Positions 18,281-27,555 of a stretch of DNA of 64,000 nucleotides are shown piece by piece. Position 1 is the stretch's first letter. The number at the start of each line of letters is the position of its first letter. The translations under genes and the position numbers were made by a program. Under the pieces are notes generated by a model. That model saw nothing but the letters and a program-made list of their open reading frames with translations, ran no database searches and had not been told where the DNA came from. This stretch comes from Oscillatoriales cyanobacterium M59_W2019_021 (GTDB lineage Bacteria > Cyanobacteriota > Cyanobacteriia > Cyanobacteriales > Geitlerinemataceae), in contig DVED01000130.1 in assembly GCA_015295945.1 (NCBI GenBank), forward strand, positions 1-64,000, read 5' to 3'.

Positions 18281-19216
18281 ATGACTCAACCCACTTATGA
18301 AGGGTATTGTCGGGAGACGCCCAAGGTTTTTAAAGTTAGAGATAAACGATTGGGAACCGCGAATATTTATCCGCAACCCGCTCGATCGATTCTCAGTCCG
18401 GCTACGGGTTATATCGGGGGATATGATTTTACCTTAAATCCCTATCGAGGTTGTCAGTATGGTTGCAGTTATTGCTATGCTGCCGCATTTAGTCCGAACT
18501 CGAAGATGCGGCAAGATTGGGGAAATTGGGTCATTGTCAAGGAAAATGCCGTGGAGCTTTTAGAGAAAGAGCTACAGCGATGGTATCAAAAAAATCGAAA
18601 TACCCAACAGAAAACGCCCAGTATTTATATGAGTAGCGTTACCGATCCGTATCAACCGATCGAGTCGAAGTTTCAGTTAACCCGCCAACTGTTAGAAGTG
18701 ATGGTTGAATATCAACCGCGTTTGGTAATTCAAACCCGAAGTCCGGCGATCGTGAGAGATTTTGACCTGTTTCAGCGCTTTCAATTTTTGCGCGTGAATA
18801 TGAGTATTCCGACGGGAAGCGAGGCTGTAAGAAAGGATTTTGAACCGCGATCTCCCAGTATTCAAGCGCGACTGAATGCCTTGTCCAAACTTCGCAATTT
18901 TATCGATCCTCAAAAAGGCTATATGCCCAAAATTTCGATTACGATAACGCCTTTGCTACCCACTTTTCCAGAACACGAACTAGAGTTTATTAAAAAGTTA
19001 AGGGTTGCCGATCGCATCGTTTTCCAAAATTTTCATACTTCGACGAATCGATCGCTCGTTGCCAGCACCCGATCGGAAGCGATCGAACTTCAAAAAAAAT
19101 ATCGTTGGTGGTACGAGTCAGCCGATCAAAACGATCGAGCCTTTAAAGAAAAGTTAGAGTTTGCTTTGCCCAAAGTAGAAATAAAAGAAGGAAAAGAAGG
19201 ATTTTCTTATGAATAA
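18281..19216 (+). CDS. Radical SAM protein, SPL/Rv2578c-like
   Basis: A 311-residue radical SAM protein from the ATG at 18281 (MTQPTYEGYC); the track's extra 30 N-terminal residues are unlikely. The [4Fe-4S] cluster motif C-x3-C-x2-C is in NPYRGCQYGCSYCYAAAF (~residue 60). YMSSVTDPYQPIESK follows, as in the spore-photoproduct-lyase-like/Rv2578c group. Substrate unknown. Its stop overlaps the start of the methyltransferase-like gene by 8 bases (ATGAATAA), so the two products probably work together. Confidence 0.85.
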   Translation: MTQPTYEGYCRETPKVFKVRDKRLGTANIYPQPARSILSPATGYIGGYDFTLNPYRGCQYGCSYCYAAAFSPNSKMRQDWGNWVIVKENAVELLEKELQRWYQKNRNTQQKTPSIYMSSVTDPYQPIESKFQLTRQLLEVMVEYQPRLVIQTRSPAIVRDFDLFQRFQFLRVNMSIPTGSEAVRKDFEPRSPSIQARLNALSKLRNFIDPQKGYMPKISITITPLLPTFPEHELEFIKKLRVADRIVFQNFHTSTNRSLVASTRSEAIELQKKYRWWYESADQNDRAFKEKLEFALPKVEIKEGKEGFSYE

Positions 19217-20483
19217 TATTCTCGCGAATTGGTGGCGATCTTATCAGTTTGAGAAAGCGTTAAGTCAGGACGATCGCCATCAAGCCCAGCAAATTCTCCA
19301 AAAAATATTGAGTTCGGGCGCTCGATTATCTCACTTAGAACGACTTTTTCAAGAAAACCAGAAACTCGTTCAAACGAACCAAGAATTAAAACAGCGACAA
19401 AAACATCTTTTAACCGTTCGTCGAACTCTTGCTAACTCGAACTTTCTGCCGAGCGACTCCGAACTGATTCGAGATATTTCAGACAAATTTAAAATCGAAC
19501 GAATCGAGCAAAATTTAATTCAATGTACGGGCATCGATCGCCGCATATTTTCACCTTTAGAAGCGATTATCTCTGACTTTTTAGAAAAAGAACTTCTAGG
19601 TATTCAAGAACCATCAAGAACAGCAAACTTTCGCACAGCTTTACAAGACCTATATGGATTAAAACGAGGTCTCGATCCAAATTATAGTTCTCAACTATCT
19701 CCCCATCTTTATTTAATAAAATATTTTTTAGAAAATGTCTATTGTACGTATTTGGCATGGTTTTTCGTTTACCAACAAGGTTTACTACCCTCGCGCATCG
19801 CGATTTTAGATGTCGCTGCCGGACCGGGAACGGTAGCTTACGGACTCTCTCTCTTTTTGCAAAGCTGTTGCCAGCGAATGTTCTTACCCGATCTTCATAT
19901 CTCGTATTCGTCTTTGGAAAAGCAAAAAACATTTCAATATCGAGGTCTGCAAGTGTGGCGTCGCTATGCAGATTCTCAAACAACGCCAATCCCTTTCTAT
20001 TTTCAGTTTTTAACCCAAGATATCTTTGAATACGCCAAAAATTCGAGCAAGATCGCTCGCAAATTTTTTGATTTTGTCGTCATCTCCCATTGCTTTTTTG
20101 CCGATCTTGCCCATCGCCGTCAAGCTTTTCAAATTTATCAGCAGATTTTTGAAAAGCACCTCAAACCGGATGGCTGTGTTTTCCTCATCATCCAGAGTCG
20201 CAAACTGTATAAATTTTACAATCTCCGCCCAGAGCAAATTCAATGCGATCGAGAAGAACGGCTGGTACGAGAATTTTTAAACGAAATGGGATTGCGCTTA
20301 AAAAACTATATTTATATCAGTTCTACAGGAAGCCGAACGTTTCGCAAAAAAGAATTTTATCAATTTGCCAAATCGCGACTGCCGAAGTACGAGTCGATGA
20401 GAACAATTCACCATCAATATTTGGGTATCAAACGCGATTTACACTATGCCGTTGATGATTACATTATTCTCGCCCAACGATAG
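19209..20483 (+). CDS. SAM-dependent methyltransferase-like protein coupled to radical SAM gene
   Basis: A 424-residue protein. Residues ~1-75 are charged and helical with coiled-coil character (ENQKLVQTNQELKQRQKHLL). The middle carries a Rossmann methyltransferase motif I (RIAILDVAAGPGTVAYGL, ~195-212), then FDFVVISHCFFADL (motif IV region) and KPDGCVFLIIQSR (motif VI region). Overall it resembles Rsm22-like methyltransferases only distantly. The 8-base overlap with the radical SAM gene suggests a shared pathway. Substrate unknown. Confidence 0.7.
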   Translation: MNNILANWWRSYQFEKALSQDDRHQAQQILQKILSSGARLSHLERLFQENQKLVQTNQELKQRQKHLLTVRRTLANSNFLPSDSELIRDISDKFKIERIEQNLIQCTGIDRRIFSPLEAIISDFLEKELLGIQEPSRTANFRTALQDLYGLKRGLDPNYSSQLSPHLYLIKYFLENVYCTYLAWFFVYQQGLLPSRIAILDVAAGPGTVAYGLSLFLQSCCQRMFLPDLHISYSSLEKQKTFQYRGLQVWRRYADSQTTPIPFYFQFLTQDIFEYAKNSSKIARKFFDFVVISHCFFADLAHRRQAFQIYQQIFEKHLKPDGCVFLIIQSRKLYKFYNLRPEQIQCDREERLVREFLNEMGLRLKNYIYISSTGSRTFRKKEFYQFAKSRLPKYESMRTIHHQYLGIKRDLHYAVDDYIILAQR

Positions 20484-20614
20484 AAGGACTCCCAAATTCA
20501 TGCCCCCAAGCTAAAATCGCAGACCGATCCCGCGATCGACTGTTAAGATTACTTCATACGGACGGCGATCGAATCGTTACATCCTCAACTCCACTCTTCG
20601 CATACTCCAACTGG

Positions 20615-22420
20615 ATGACTGGCGCATCTTCCCCAAGACTAACTCCCCGACGGCGGGAAAACGACTGGCGATTGTTTCTGCGACTGGTTCCCTACGCCCG
20701 TCGCCACCGCCGCTTGCTGCTGACCGTTGCCTGCCTGCTGGTTCCCCTGTCAGTTGCCGGGGCGATTCAACCGATTCTCATCGGACAGGCAATCTCGTTA
20801 ATCCGCCAAGAACCCACCTTCTTTTTACTCGAAGGCAAAACCCTCTCGACGGGGTTATCGATCCTGGCGGGTTTGCTGCTAGCCACCATCGTCATCCGCC
20901 TGGGATTGGAATCGACGCAGTTATTTTTAGTCCAAAAAGTCGGGCAGCGAATGACGGCGGATATTCGCGACGATTTATTCGCCCATGTCATGTCGCTGTC
21001 GTCGCGATTTTTCGATCGCACGCCTGTGGGACGCTTGATTACCCGCCTGACCAGCGATGTCGAAGCGTTGGGAGATGTCTTCGCTACGGGGGCAATTGGT
21101 ATCCTCAGCGATCTCGCTTCGATCGCCATGAACCTCATTGTCGCCTTCACCCTCCAGTGGCAATTAGCATTAATGCTGCTGTTGATGCTGATTCCCGTTA
21201 CTGCAACGGTGATTTACTTTCAGCAACAGTACCGCATCGCCAACTACCGTTCTCGCGAAGAACTGTCGAGTTTGAATGCGATGTTGCAAGAAAATATCGT
21301 CGGGATTAACGTGGTGCAGTTGTTTCGGCGGGAACAATTTAACGCCGAATCGTTCCGCCAGATCAACCAGCGTTACATCAAAGCGGTGGATGGTACGATT
21401 TTTTACGACTCCATGGTTTCGGCTATTTTAGAATGGATTTCGCTGGTGGCGATCGCCGGCGTCCTCTGGTTGGGCGGCACTCAGGTGATGAACGAAACCA
21501 TGACCTTTGGAACCCTGGCAACCTTTATCCTCTTTGCCCAGCGGGTGTTCGATCCCCTGCGCCAATTTGCCGAAAAATTCACCTCGCTGCAATCTGGATT
21601 TACTGCCGTCGAACGCATCAGCGACCTCCTCGACGAACCGATCGAAATTCGCGACGCCCAAACCCCCGCCCACCTCGACCCGCAAACGGCAGCCGGAGAA
21701 ATCCGCTTCGAGAATGTTTCGTTTGCCTACAAACCCGACGAATACGTTCTCGAAAACCTCGACTTCACCATTCGTCCCGGCGAAAAAGTGGCGTTGGTGG
21801 GTCCGACGGGGGCGGGGAAAAGCTCGATTATCCGCTTGCTGTGCCGCCTGTACGAACCGACACGGGGTCGGATTACCATCGATGGGGTGGATATTCGGGA
21901 GATTCCCCAGGCTCAATTGCGCCGCTATGTGGGGGTGATTTTGCAGGATGGTTTCCTGTTTGCCGGGGATGTCAAGAGCAATATCGCCCTGGGAGAAACC
22001 TACTCCATGGAACAAATCCGCAACGCTGCCGCCCAAACGAATGTCGATCGACTCATCGAACAGTTACCTCAAGGATACGATACCCAACTGCGAGAACGGG
22101 GAACGAACCTGTCGGGGGGACAGAAGCAATTGTTAGCCTTTGCCCGTGCTGCCATTCGCGATCCGCGCATTTTGGTGTTGGACGAGGCGACGGCGAGTTT
22201 GGATGTGGGGACGGAATCGCTGATCCAGGAAGCCCTCGAGCGACTGTTGGGCGATCGCACGGCAATTATTATCGCTCACCGCCTCTCGACAATTCGCAAT
22301 GTCGATCGCATTCTCGTCCTCAAACGGGGTCAACTGGTCGAATCGGGAAATCACGAAGAACTCCTCCAACAAGGCGGACTTTATGCCAGTTTGTACCAGT
22401 TGCAGATGTTGGGAACGTGA
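20615..22420 (+). CDS. ABC exporter (MsbA/multidrug type), fused permease-ATPase
   Basis: A 601-residue half-transporter. An N-terminal six-helix exporter domain (~30-330) is followed by an ABC domain (~355-600) with Walker A GPTGAGKSS, Q-loop VILQDGFLFAG, signature NLSGGQKQLLAFARA, Walker B ILVLDEATASLD and H-loop IIAHRLSTIRN. It would act as a homo- or heterodimer exporting lipids or drugs; substrate unknown. It is monocistronic, with moeA starting 167 bases downstream. Confidence 0.92.
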   Translation: MTGASSPRLTPRRRENDWRLFLRLVPYARRHRRLLLTVACLLVPLSVAGAIQPILIGQAISLIRQEPTFFLLEGKTLSTGLSILAGLLLATIVIRLGLESTQLFLVQKVGQRMTADIRDDLFAHVMSLSSRFFDRTPVGRLITRLTSDVEALGDVFATGAIGILSDLASIAMNLIVAFTLQWQLALMLLLMLIPVTATVIYFQQQYRIANYRSREELSSLNAMLQENIVGINVVQLFRREQFNAESFRQINQRYIKAVDGTIFYDSMVSAILEWISLVAIAGVLWLGGTQVMNETMTFGTLATFILFAQRVFDPLRQFAEKFTSLQSGFTAVERISDLLDEPIEIRDAQTPAHLDPQTAAGEIRFENVSFAYKPDEYVLENLDFTIRPGEKVALVGPTGAGKSSIIRLLCRLYEPTRGRITIDGVDIREIPQAQLRRYVGVILQDGFLFAGDVKSNIALGETYSMEQIRNAAAQTNVDRLIEQLPQGYDTQLRERGTNLSGGQKQLLAFARAAIRDPRILVLDEATASLDVGTESLIQEALERLLGDRTAIIIAHRLSTIRNVDRILVLKRGQLVESGNHEELLQQGGLYASLYQLQMLGT

Positions 22421-22587
22421 TTTTATCGATATAAACCCAACCCAGACCGGACGATCTCGGCGTTTAGCTGACGGCTGACAGCTAACTGCCGTTCGCTATA
22501 TAATCGATCTACCCTGATCGGAATGGGCTTGCCGCAGTCGTGATCGAAAGCCGTCGTTCCGATATCGATAGAAAAACCGCGATCGCC

Positions 22588-23832
22588 ATGCTCAGCGTCC
22601 GAGAAGCCGAAACCCTACTGTTCGATCTGGTGCGCCCCTTGGATAACCAGCGAGATGTCGAAGTGGTGGATCTCCTCAATGCCACGGGGCGGATTTTAGC
22701 GACTCCCGTTGCCTCGAAGTTAGACTTTCCTCATTGGGATAATTCGGCCATGGATGGCTATGCCGTGCGTTACGAAGATGTCAAAACTTGTAGCGTCGAT
22801 CGCCCCGCTATCTTAGAAATTATCGAAGAAATTCCCGCCGGAACTCCACCCCAAAAAGCACTCAAATCGGGACAAGCTGCCCGCATCCTCACAGGTTCGA
22901 TGATGCCCAATGGTGGGGATACCGTCGTGATGCAGGAAAATACCCAACGCGACGGCAACCGCGTGGCGATCTCCGTTCCCCCCAAAGAAGCCGGGGATTT
23001 CGTCCGCCATCGGGGCGCATTTCACCCAGCGGGGACGACGTTAATCGAAGCGGGGGTGCGGTTGCAACCTGCCGAAATCGCCGTTTTAGCCGCCGCGCAA
23101 TGCTCGAAAGTGCGGGTGTATCGCCGATTGCGCGTGGCGGTTTTATCCACAGGAGACGAATTGACAACCCCCGATCGCCCCTTGCAACCGGGACAAATTG
23201 TAGACTCGAATCAGTACGCGCTCACATCGTTTTTGCTGCAACTGGGGATCGAACCCCTGCGGCTAGGTATTGTGGGAGACAGCCCCGACGAACTGTACGA
23301 AGCGATTTCCGATGCGATCGACTGGGGAGATGCGGTGCTGTCTACCGGTGGCGTCTCCGTCGGCGATTACGACTATGTGGAAGATGTTCTGGAAGAGTTA
23401 GGCGGCACGATTCACATTCGATCGATCGCCGTCAAACCCGGAAAACCCCTCACCGTCGCCACCGTCGGCAAGAAAAACATCCTCTATTTCGGCTTGCCGG
23501 GAAATCCCGTTTCGGCGTTAGTCGGTGCGTGGCGGTTTGTGAAACCGGTACTGCAAAGAATGGGAGGATTGTCTCGGGGTTGGGAACCCGTTTTCGTGGA
23601 CGCCGTGACGACATCGCCTCTGAAATCCGATGGCAAGCGAGAGACGTACTTATGGGGACGACTATCTTTAAACAATGGCAACTACGAGTTTGCAGTCGCC
23701 TCCGGCAGCCACAGTTCGGGCAATTTAATTAATCTAGTCCAAACCAATGGATTGGCGGTATTGCCCGTCGGAACGACGCCAATCGCCGCCGGAGAGCGAG
23801 TTTCGGTATTGCAAATAATGGGTAATGGGTAA
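22588..23832 (+). CDS. moeA: Molybdopterin molybdenumtransferase
   Basis: A 414-residue MoeA that inserts molybdate into adenylated molybdopterin, making the cofactor needed by nitrate reductase. It shows FPHWDNSAMDGYAVRYED, IPAGTPPQ...GQAARILTGSMMP, VLSTGDEL and VLSTGGVSVGDYD, PGKPLTVA and GLPGNPVSALV. The track begins at a GTG (22540), but the ATG at 22588 (MLSVREAETLL) fits MoeA starts better. The last codons and the stop are made of the heptamer TAATGGG repeat, so the C-terminus (..IMGNG) is repeat-derived. Confidence 0.94.
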   Translation: MLSVREAETLLFDLVRPLDNQRDVEVVDLLNATGRILATPVASKLDFPHWDNSAMDGYAVRYEDVKTCSVDRPAILEIIEEIPAGTPPQKALKSGQAARILTGSMMPNGGDTVVMQENTQRDGNRVAISVPPKEAGDFVRHRGAFHPAGTTLIEAGVRLQPAEIAVLAAAQCSKVRVYRRLRVAVLSTGDELTTPDRPLQPGQIVDSNQYALTSFLLQLGIEPLRLGIVGDSPDELYEAISDAIDWGDAVLSTGGVSVGDYDYVEDVLEELGGTIHIRSIAVKPGKPLTVATVGKKNILYFGLPGNPVSALVGAWRFVKPVLQRMGGLSRGWEPVFVDAVTTSPLKSDGKRETYLWGRLSLNNGNYEFAVASGSHSSGNLINLVQTNGLAVLPVGTTPIAAGERVSVLQIMGNG

Positions 23833-23850
23833 TGGGTAATGGGTAATTGG
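23816..23850. repeat. Heptamer tandem repeat TAATGGG overlapping moeA stop
   Basis: Four perfect TAATGGG units followed by one TAATTGG. Units 1-3 lie across the moeA 3' end and the third supplies its TAA stop. This is a short tandemly repeated repetitive (STRR) tract of the kind known in filamentous cyanobacteria. Confidence 0.9.
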
Positions 23851-23903
23851 TCACTGTCCCCTTACTTCCTTACCCCCTGCTCCCCCAGCTCCCCCTGCTT
23901 TCT

Positions 23904-25931
23904 TCACCTCACCTCCTCAACCCCAACCCGAGAAACTGCCGGACGACCGATGCCTGCGGTAAGATCGTAACTCGTTGCCAACAATCCCAGCCACAGAGCG
24001 GGATATCGAGGTTCCAGCCACGGCTGAATCCACCGTCCGAATTGCGGCAGCCAACCCAGCAGCCAACCGGCGAGCGCCTGCCAAGTAAAGGTAAAATAAC
24101 TTCCCAACCACCGCAACAGATCTCGAGATCCGGCGAGTTCCCAAATCCACCATAAAAGTGAGGGATTTTGCCAAGCGGCTTTGAGCGCGAGACGGTTGAA
24201 CATTCCCCAACTGGTGCGATCTTTAATAAACGTATCGGCGACTTCTGGGGGTTCGTTGGCGAGTAACCCAAAGAAGGTATTTAATATGGCGTTGATGCGT
24301 TGGGGGGCAACGAATTTCCCGGTAGGAACCATCATCCCTTTAGAAAACAGCCAAGTAACGGCAATATTGCTTTGATAGGCGCGAATGCGATCGAGATGTT
24401 CTGCCTTCAGCAAATCGTGTTTGAGTGCCGTATCTAATAACTCCGTCAGCCGCGCCATATTGCGAACCAAAGAGCCAAATCCGGTGAAAACTAACGGCGA
24501 TTGTAACGAAGCCGCATCGCCAATGGCTAACAGCCGATCGATCGCCACTCTTCGTTCTTGACTGTTGCCGCTAAAGTGACCGGGAATATACCCAAAAGTT
24601 GCTTTTTTCCACTCCAACTTTTCCACGTCGCAGCGTCGATATTCGGGCAAAATAGCGAAAAAGTCCTCGTACATTTCCAGTAGAGAACCGGGATTTTCGG
24701 GATGAATTTGGTGGTAGTGAAACAGATAAAACGTTAACTCGTTGCCTTCACCGGGAAATAACTCCCAAATCAGTTGCCGACCTCGCGAAATATCGCCGTG
24801 GGAGTTCAACACGTCGCCGTATTGGGAATCCCAAACCCCCGGCTCGAATCCGCCAGAAATCACTGCCCCAACGGTGGGACAAACGCTATCGAATGCCCGT
24901 CCTCCGTTCAACTGCCAAGAGATCGGCGAGGCAGATCCCATGGCATCGACCAACAACCGACCGGAGGCAGATTTCTCCGTTTGGGTGGGTAAATGTCGGG
25001 CTTGAATTGTCACCTGAGTCTCGCTAACATCGGCGCGGATAAATTCCGTTTCATCCCAAATTTCTCCCCCCGCCGATCGCAATTTTTCCCCACACATTCG
25101 CAGTAATTTTTCGGCATTGATCGCCACATTCAACACTTTGGGCGTATGCAGCACCTTAGCTTTACACTGAGGCGGATTGTTGGCATCGAAGAACTTATTA
25201 AATCCGTCGATATATTCCGCCGCAATTAAACTTTCAAATTCTGCCTGGGTAAACAATCCTAAATCGATTAAACTTTGAAACTCCGTTCGCGAAATATTCC
25301 ATTCCCGATTCATCCGTCCAAACGGCAATCGTTCCAACAACAAAACCCGATATCCCCGTCTTGCCATCACCGCCGCGTGAATGACGCCTAATGCTCCGCC
25401 GATATAAATGAGATCGTAAGTTTGTGAGGTTTTTTCGGCCGAGGAAGAAGCTGAAGAAAATACGACTTGCTGCGGTGTTTGGGGATGACGAACCCCATCG
25501 CGCCACCGCTTTTCCCACCAATACGCGCGAGTTAAATCGTATTCACCGTTGGGGATTTTTTGAAAGTATTTAACAGTAAGGGGATAGTCTGATTTGAGGG
25601 CATCGAAAATGGATTGTTGGGATAAATCGATGTCGGGGGGAACGGGGTAACGGTTGGGAAACCGATTTCTGATGGCGATTTCTAAGTCAGAAAAAATCGC
25701 TTTTTCTCCGGAAATTGGACGCTCGCCCCAACGAAACACTTTGAGATACGTCGTGCGTTGTAACGACCACACAAAAATCGACAGTTCTTCTTCATCTGGG
25801 GGAAAACACAGTTGTAACCCATCGGGGGTGGGCGATTTCTTGCCTTGAGGCGGCATCCATTCCCCTTGCAGCCAAGTGCGAACGGCGGCAGTGTGTGGCG
25901 TGGGAATTTCCAGGTAAAGAAGTTGTTTCAT
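23904..25931 (-). CDS. cruA: CruA-type lycopene cyclase
   Basis: A 675-residue flavoprotein of the CruA/CruP lycopene-cyclase family. An N-terminal extension (~1-170, AYWWEKRWRDGV) is followed by the FAD-binding fold (DLIYIGGALGVIHAAVMARRGYRVLLLERLPFGRMNREWNIS), a long central region (WQLNGGRAFDSVCPTVGAV, ISRGRQLIWELFPG) and AIGDAASLQSPLVFTGFGSLVRN. The hydrophobic C-terminus suggests membrane association. FGRMNREWNIS and the N-terminal extension match CruA rather than CruP. CruA cyclises lycopene towards gamma/beta-carotene. It shares the pathway with crtB-crtP but lies ~25 kb away. Confidence 0.8.
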   Translation of the reverse strand: MKQLLYLEIPTPHTAAVRTWLQGEWMPPQGKKSPTPDGLQLCFPPDEEELSIFVWSLQRTTYLKVFRWGERPISGEKAIFSDLEIAIRNRFPNRYPVPPDIDLSQQSIFDALKSDYPLTVKYFQKIPNGEYDLTRAYWWEKRWRDGVRHPQTPQQVVFSSASSSAEKTSQTYDLIYIGGALGVIHAAVMARRGYRVLLLERLPFGRMNREWNISRTEFQSLIDLGLFTQAEFESLIAAEYIDGFNKFFDANNPPQCKAKVLHTPKVLNVAINAEKLLRMCGEKLRSAGGEIWDETEFIRADVSETQVTIQARHLPTQTEKSASGRLLVDAMGSASPISWQLNGGRAFDSVCPTVGAVISGGFEPGVWDSQYGDVLNSHGDISRGRQLIWELFPGEGNELTFYLFHYHQIHPENPGSLLEMYEDFFAILPEYRRCDVEKLEWKKATFGYIPGHFSGNSQERRVAIDRLLAIGDAASLQSPLVFTGFGSLVRNMARLTELLDTALKHDLLKAEHLDRIRAYQSNIAVTWLFSKGMMVPTGKFVAPQRINAILNTFFGLLANEPPEVADTFIKDRTSWGMFNRLALKAAWQNPSLLWWIWELAGSRDLLRWLGSYFTFTWQALAGWLLGWLPQFGRWIQPWLEPRYPALWLGLLATSYDLTAGIGRPAVSRVGVEEVR

Positions 25932-26264
25932 GGGTGAGTTCGGTGATGAAGAGATGAGAATAGAGCGATCGCATTTCTCGGTGATTGGGAATGCCGGGAA
26001 ACCCTCGGGGCAATTCTCCTGTGGAGAAACTTGGCGAATGAGACTTCCCCAACCAGATTAAGATAGATTGCATCTAAACCCAAATAGCAATCGCGTTGGC
26101 GCAGTCCGTCCTTTGGACGTAGCGACTCCTGTTAGGAGTGTCGATCGCGGGCGCTTGGAGAAAAAAGTAAGATATAATGCCGGATACTCAAAATTTCACT
26201 GCATTACAATTTTGGTTTCATTCACAAAATTCATCCCATTCTAGATACAACCTCAAAATCTACT
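25932..26264. other. 333-bp intergenic region with dispersed-repeat segment
   Basis: Contains promoters for the divergent cruA and 79-residue genes. 26087-26151 resembles the dispersed cyanobacterial motif (GCGATCGC...GTCCTTTGGACGTAGCGACTCCTGTTAGGAGT...GATCGCG), with two short palindromes, GTCCTTTGGAC and ACTCCTGTTAGGAGT. A related fragment (TCCATTAGGAGTATCGCC) occurs near 32837. Confidence 0.5.
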
Positions 26265-26504
26265 ATGAATTATTCCATTCCTAAGACCCTACCCGAAATG
26301 GTCGAGCTATTGGAACAACCCGTCAATGAGGAATTGGTCGCTACGGCGATCGCGGCAGTGGTGGGGATGGCTCGACATCGGGGTCAAACCCTCGCCGACT
26401 TGACTGCCGAAGTTTTAAAAGACGATTTTATCCTCGATCGCACCCAACGAGACTGGCTCAGCACTGTCGTTGCCGAAGCCTGGGACAGTTTGCCCGATTG
26501 CTGA
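26265..26504 (+). CDS. Small conserved-looking soluble protein
   Basis: A 79-residue acidic helical protein (MNYSIPKTLPEMVELL...VVAEAWDSLPDC) with a good coding pattern and no membrane segment. Function not recognised. It is bounded by the cruA upstream region and by the convergent ferredoxin-like gene. Confidence 0.65.
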   Translation: MNYSIPKTLPEMVELLEQPVNEELVATAIAAVVGMARHRGQTLADLTAEVLKDDFILDRTQRDWLSTVVAEAWDSLPDC

Positions 26505-26579
26505 GTAGCGGTGGTGAACGTCGAAACTGGCGATTGGGGTAGGTCTTTCTAGTGACCAGCGACCCAACCCCCAAACCCG

Positions 26580-26915
26580 TTAAAAATAAAATCGCAGATG
26601 GATGCGCGAATTCAGTTTTTCTTCAACCTGCTCTCCCAATTGTAAGTGTCGCTCCGCGATTTGCCCGACATCGCTGGGTTTGACTTGACAGTACCAAGTT
26701 TCCTCGGTGGTTTCATCTGCCCCGATCCGGACTGTGGGACCGGAACTGCACTGTCCCTGACAATCGCACGCCTCGATGGTGTAACCCGTTACCCCCGCCT
26801 CTTGAAACGCTTTTAACGTCTCTGCCGAACCCTGCGCCAAACAGGAGCGATGCTGGCACACCCACACCGTTTTCGCTGGGGGAACAATGGGGCGATCGAA
26901 CTGAGTGTTTGCCAT
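26580..26915 (-). CDS. Thioredoxin-like (2Fe-2S) ferredoxin
   Basis: A 111-residue protein from the ATG at 26915 (MANTQFDRP); the track extends it by 14 residues. It has the thioredoxin-fold [2Fe-2S] pattern: VWVCQHRSCLAQGS (C-x4-C), then IEACDCQGQCSSGPTVRI (C-x-C-x3-C), strongly resembling shethna-type/NuoE-like ferredoxins widespread in cyanobacteria. It is likely a small electron carrier; partner unknown. It is divergent from the CBS protein gene. Confidence 0.85.
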   Translation of the reverse strand: MANTQFDRPIVPPAKTVWVCQHRSCLAQGSAETLKAFQEAGVTGYTIEACDCQGQCSSGPTVRIGADETTEETWYCQVKPSDVGQIAERHLQLGEQVEEKLNSRIHLRFYF

Positions 26916-27031
26916 GGGCGAATCTACTTTACGATCGGGCGGTTTCAATTGTAACAATTCCCAACCCGGACTTCTAAGGTTTGCAGGCAGAGCGGTAAAA
27001 TTTGTGGAGAACTAGACTACTGAGGCAAGCA

Positions 27032-27496
27032 ATGCCCAAAACCGTGGCAGATGTCATGAGTCGCAACCCGATGGTGGTGCGACCGGAAACCCCCATCCAA
27101 GAAGCGATTCAAATCGTTGCCGAACGTCGAATCAGCGGCTTACCCGTGGTGAATGCCGAAGGTCAATTGGTAGGAATCCTCTCCGAAACCGACCTGATGT
27201 GGCGGGAAACAGGCGTTCGGGAACCCGCTTATATCACCATTCTCGACAGCGTGATTTACCTGGAAAATCCCGCCCGGTACGAGCGCGAGTTGCATAAGGC
27301 ATTAGGCGCAACCGTGGGCGAAGTCATGTCCAAACCTCCGATCGTGACCACCACCCCGGACACCCCCCTGCAAGACGCCGCGCGAGTGCTGCACGAGAAA
27401 AAATTACACCGACTTCCCGTCCTCGATGCCTCCGGTCAAGTCATCGGGATTTTGACGCGCGGCGACATCGTACGAGCGCTAGCTGCCAGTGAATAG
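27032..27496 (+). CDS. CBS-domain protein
   Basis: 154 residues comprising two CBS domains (ADVMSRNPMVVRPETPIQEA ~5-60; GEVMSKPPIVTTTPDTPLQDA ~95-150) and nothing else. It should form a nucleotide-sensing Bateman module. The ATG at 27032 is preferred to the track's TTG at 27002. Ligand and target unknown. nblB follows on the same strand 59 bases later, across a heptamer-repeat spacer. Confidence 0.9.
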   Translation: MPKTVADVMSRNPMVVRPETPIQEAIQIVAERRISGLPVVNAEGQLVGILSETDLMWRETGVREPAYITILDSVIYLENPARYERELHKALGATVGEVMSKPPIVTTTPDTPLQDAARVLHEKKLHRLPVLDASGQVIGILTRGDIVRALAASE

Positions 27497-27555
27497 CTGG
27501 TGGCGAGTGGCTAGTCGGTTTTCACCCATTACCCATTACCAATTACCCATAATTA

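Noticed and set aside
21428-22434. Long ORFs on both strands (21428-22036 minus, 21433-22434 plus)
   Set aside because: Alternative frames of the ABC exporter gene, whose ATPase motifs are intact in the annotated frame.
23816-23850. TAATGGG tract considered as a CRISPR-like array
   Set aside because: Unit is seven bases without spacers; it is an STRR tandem repeat.
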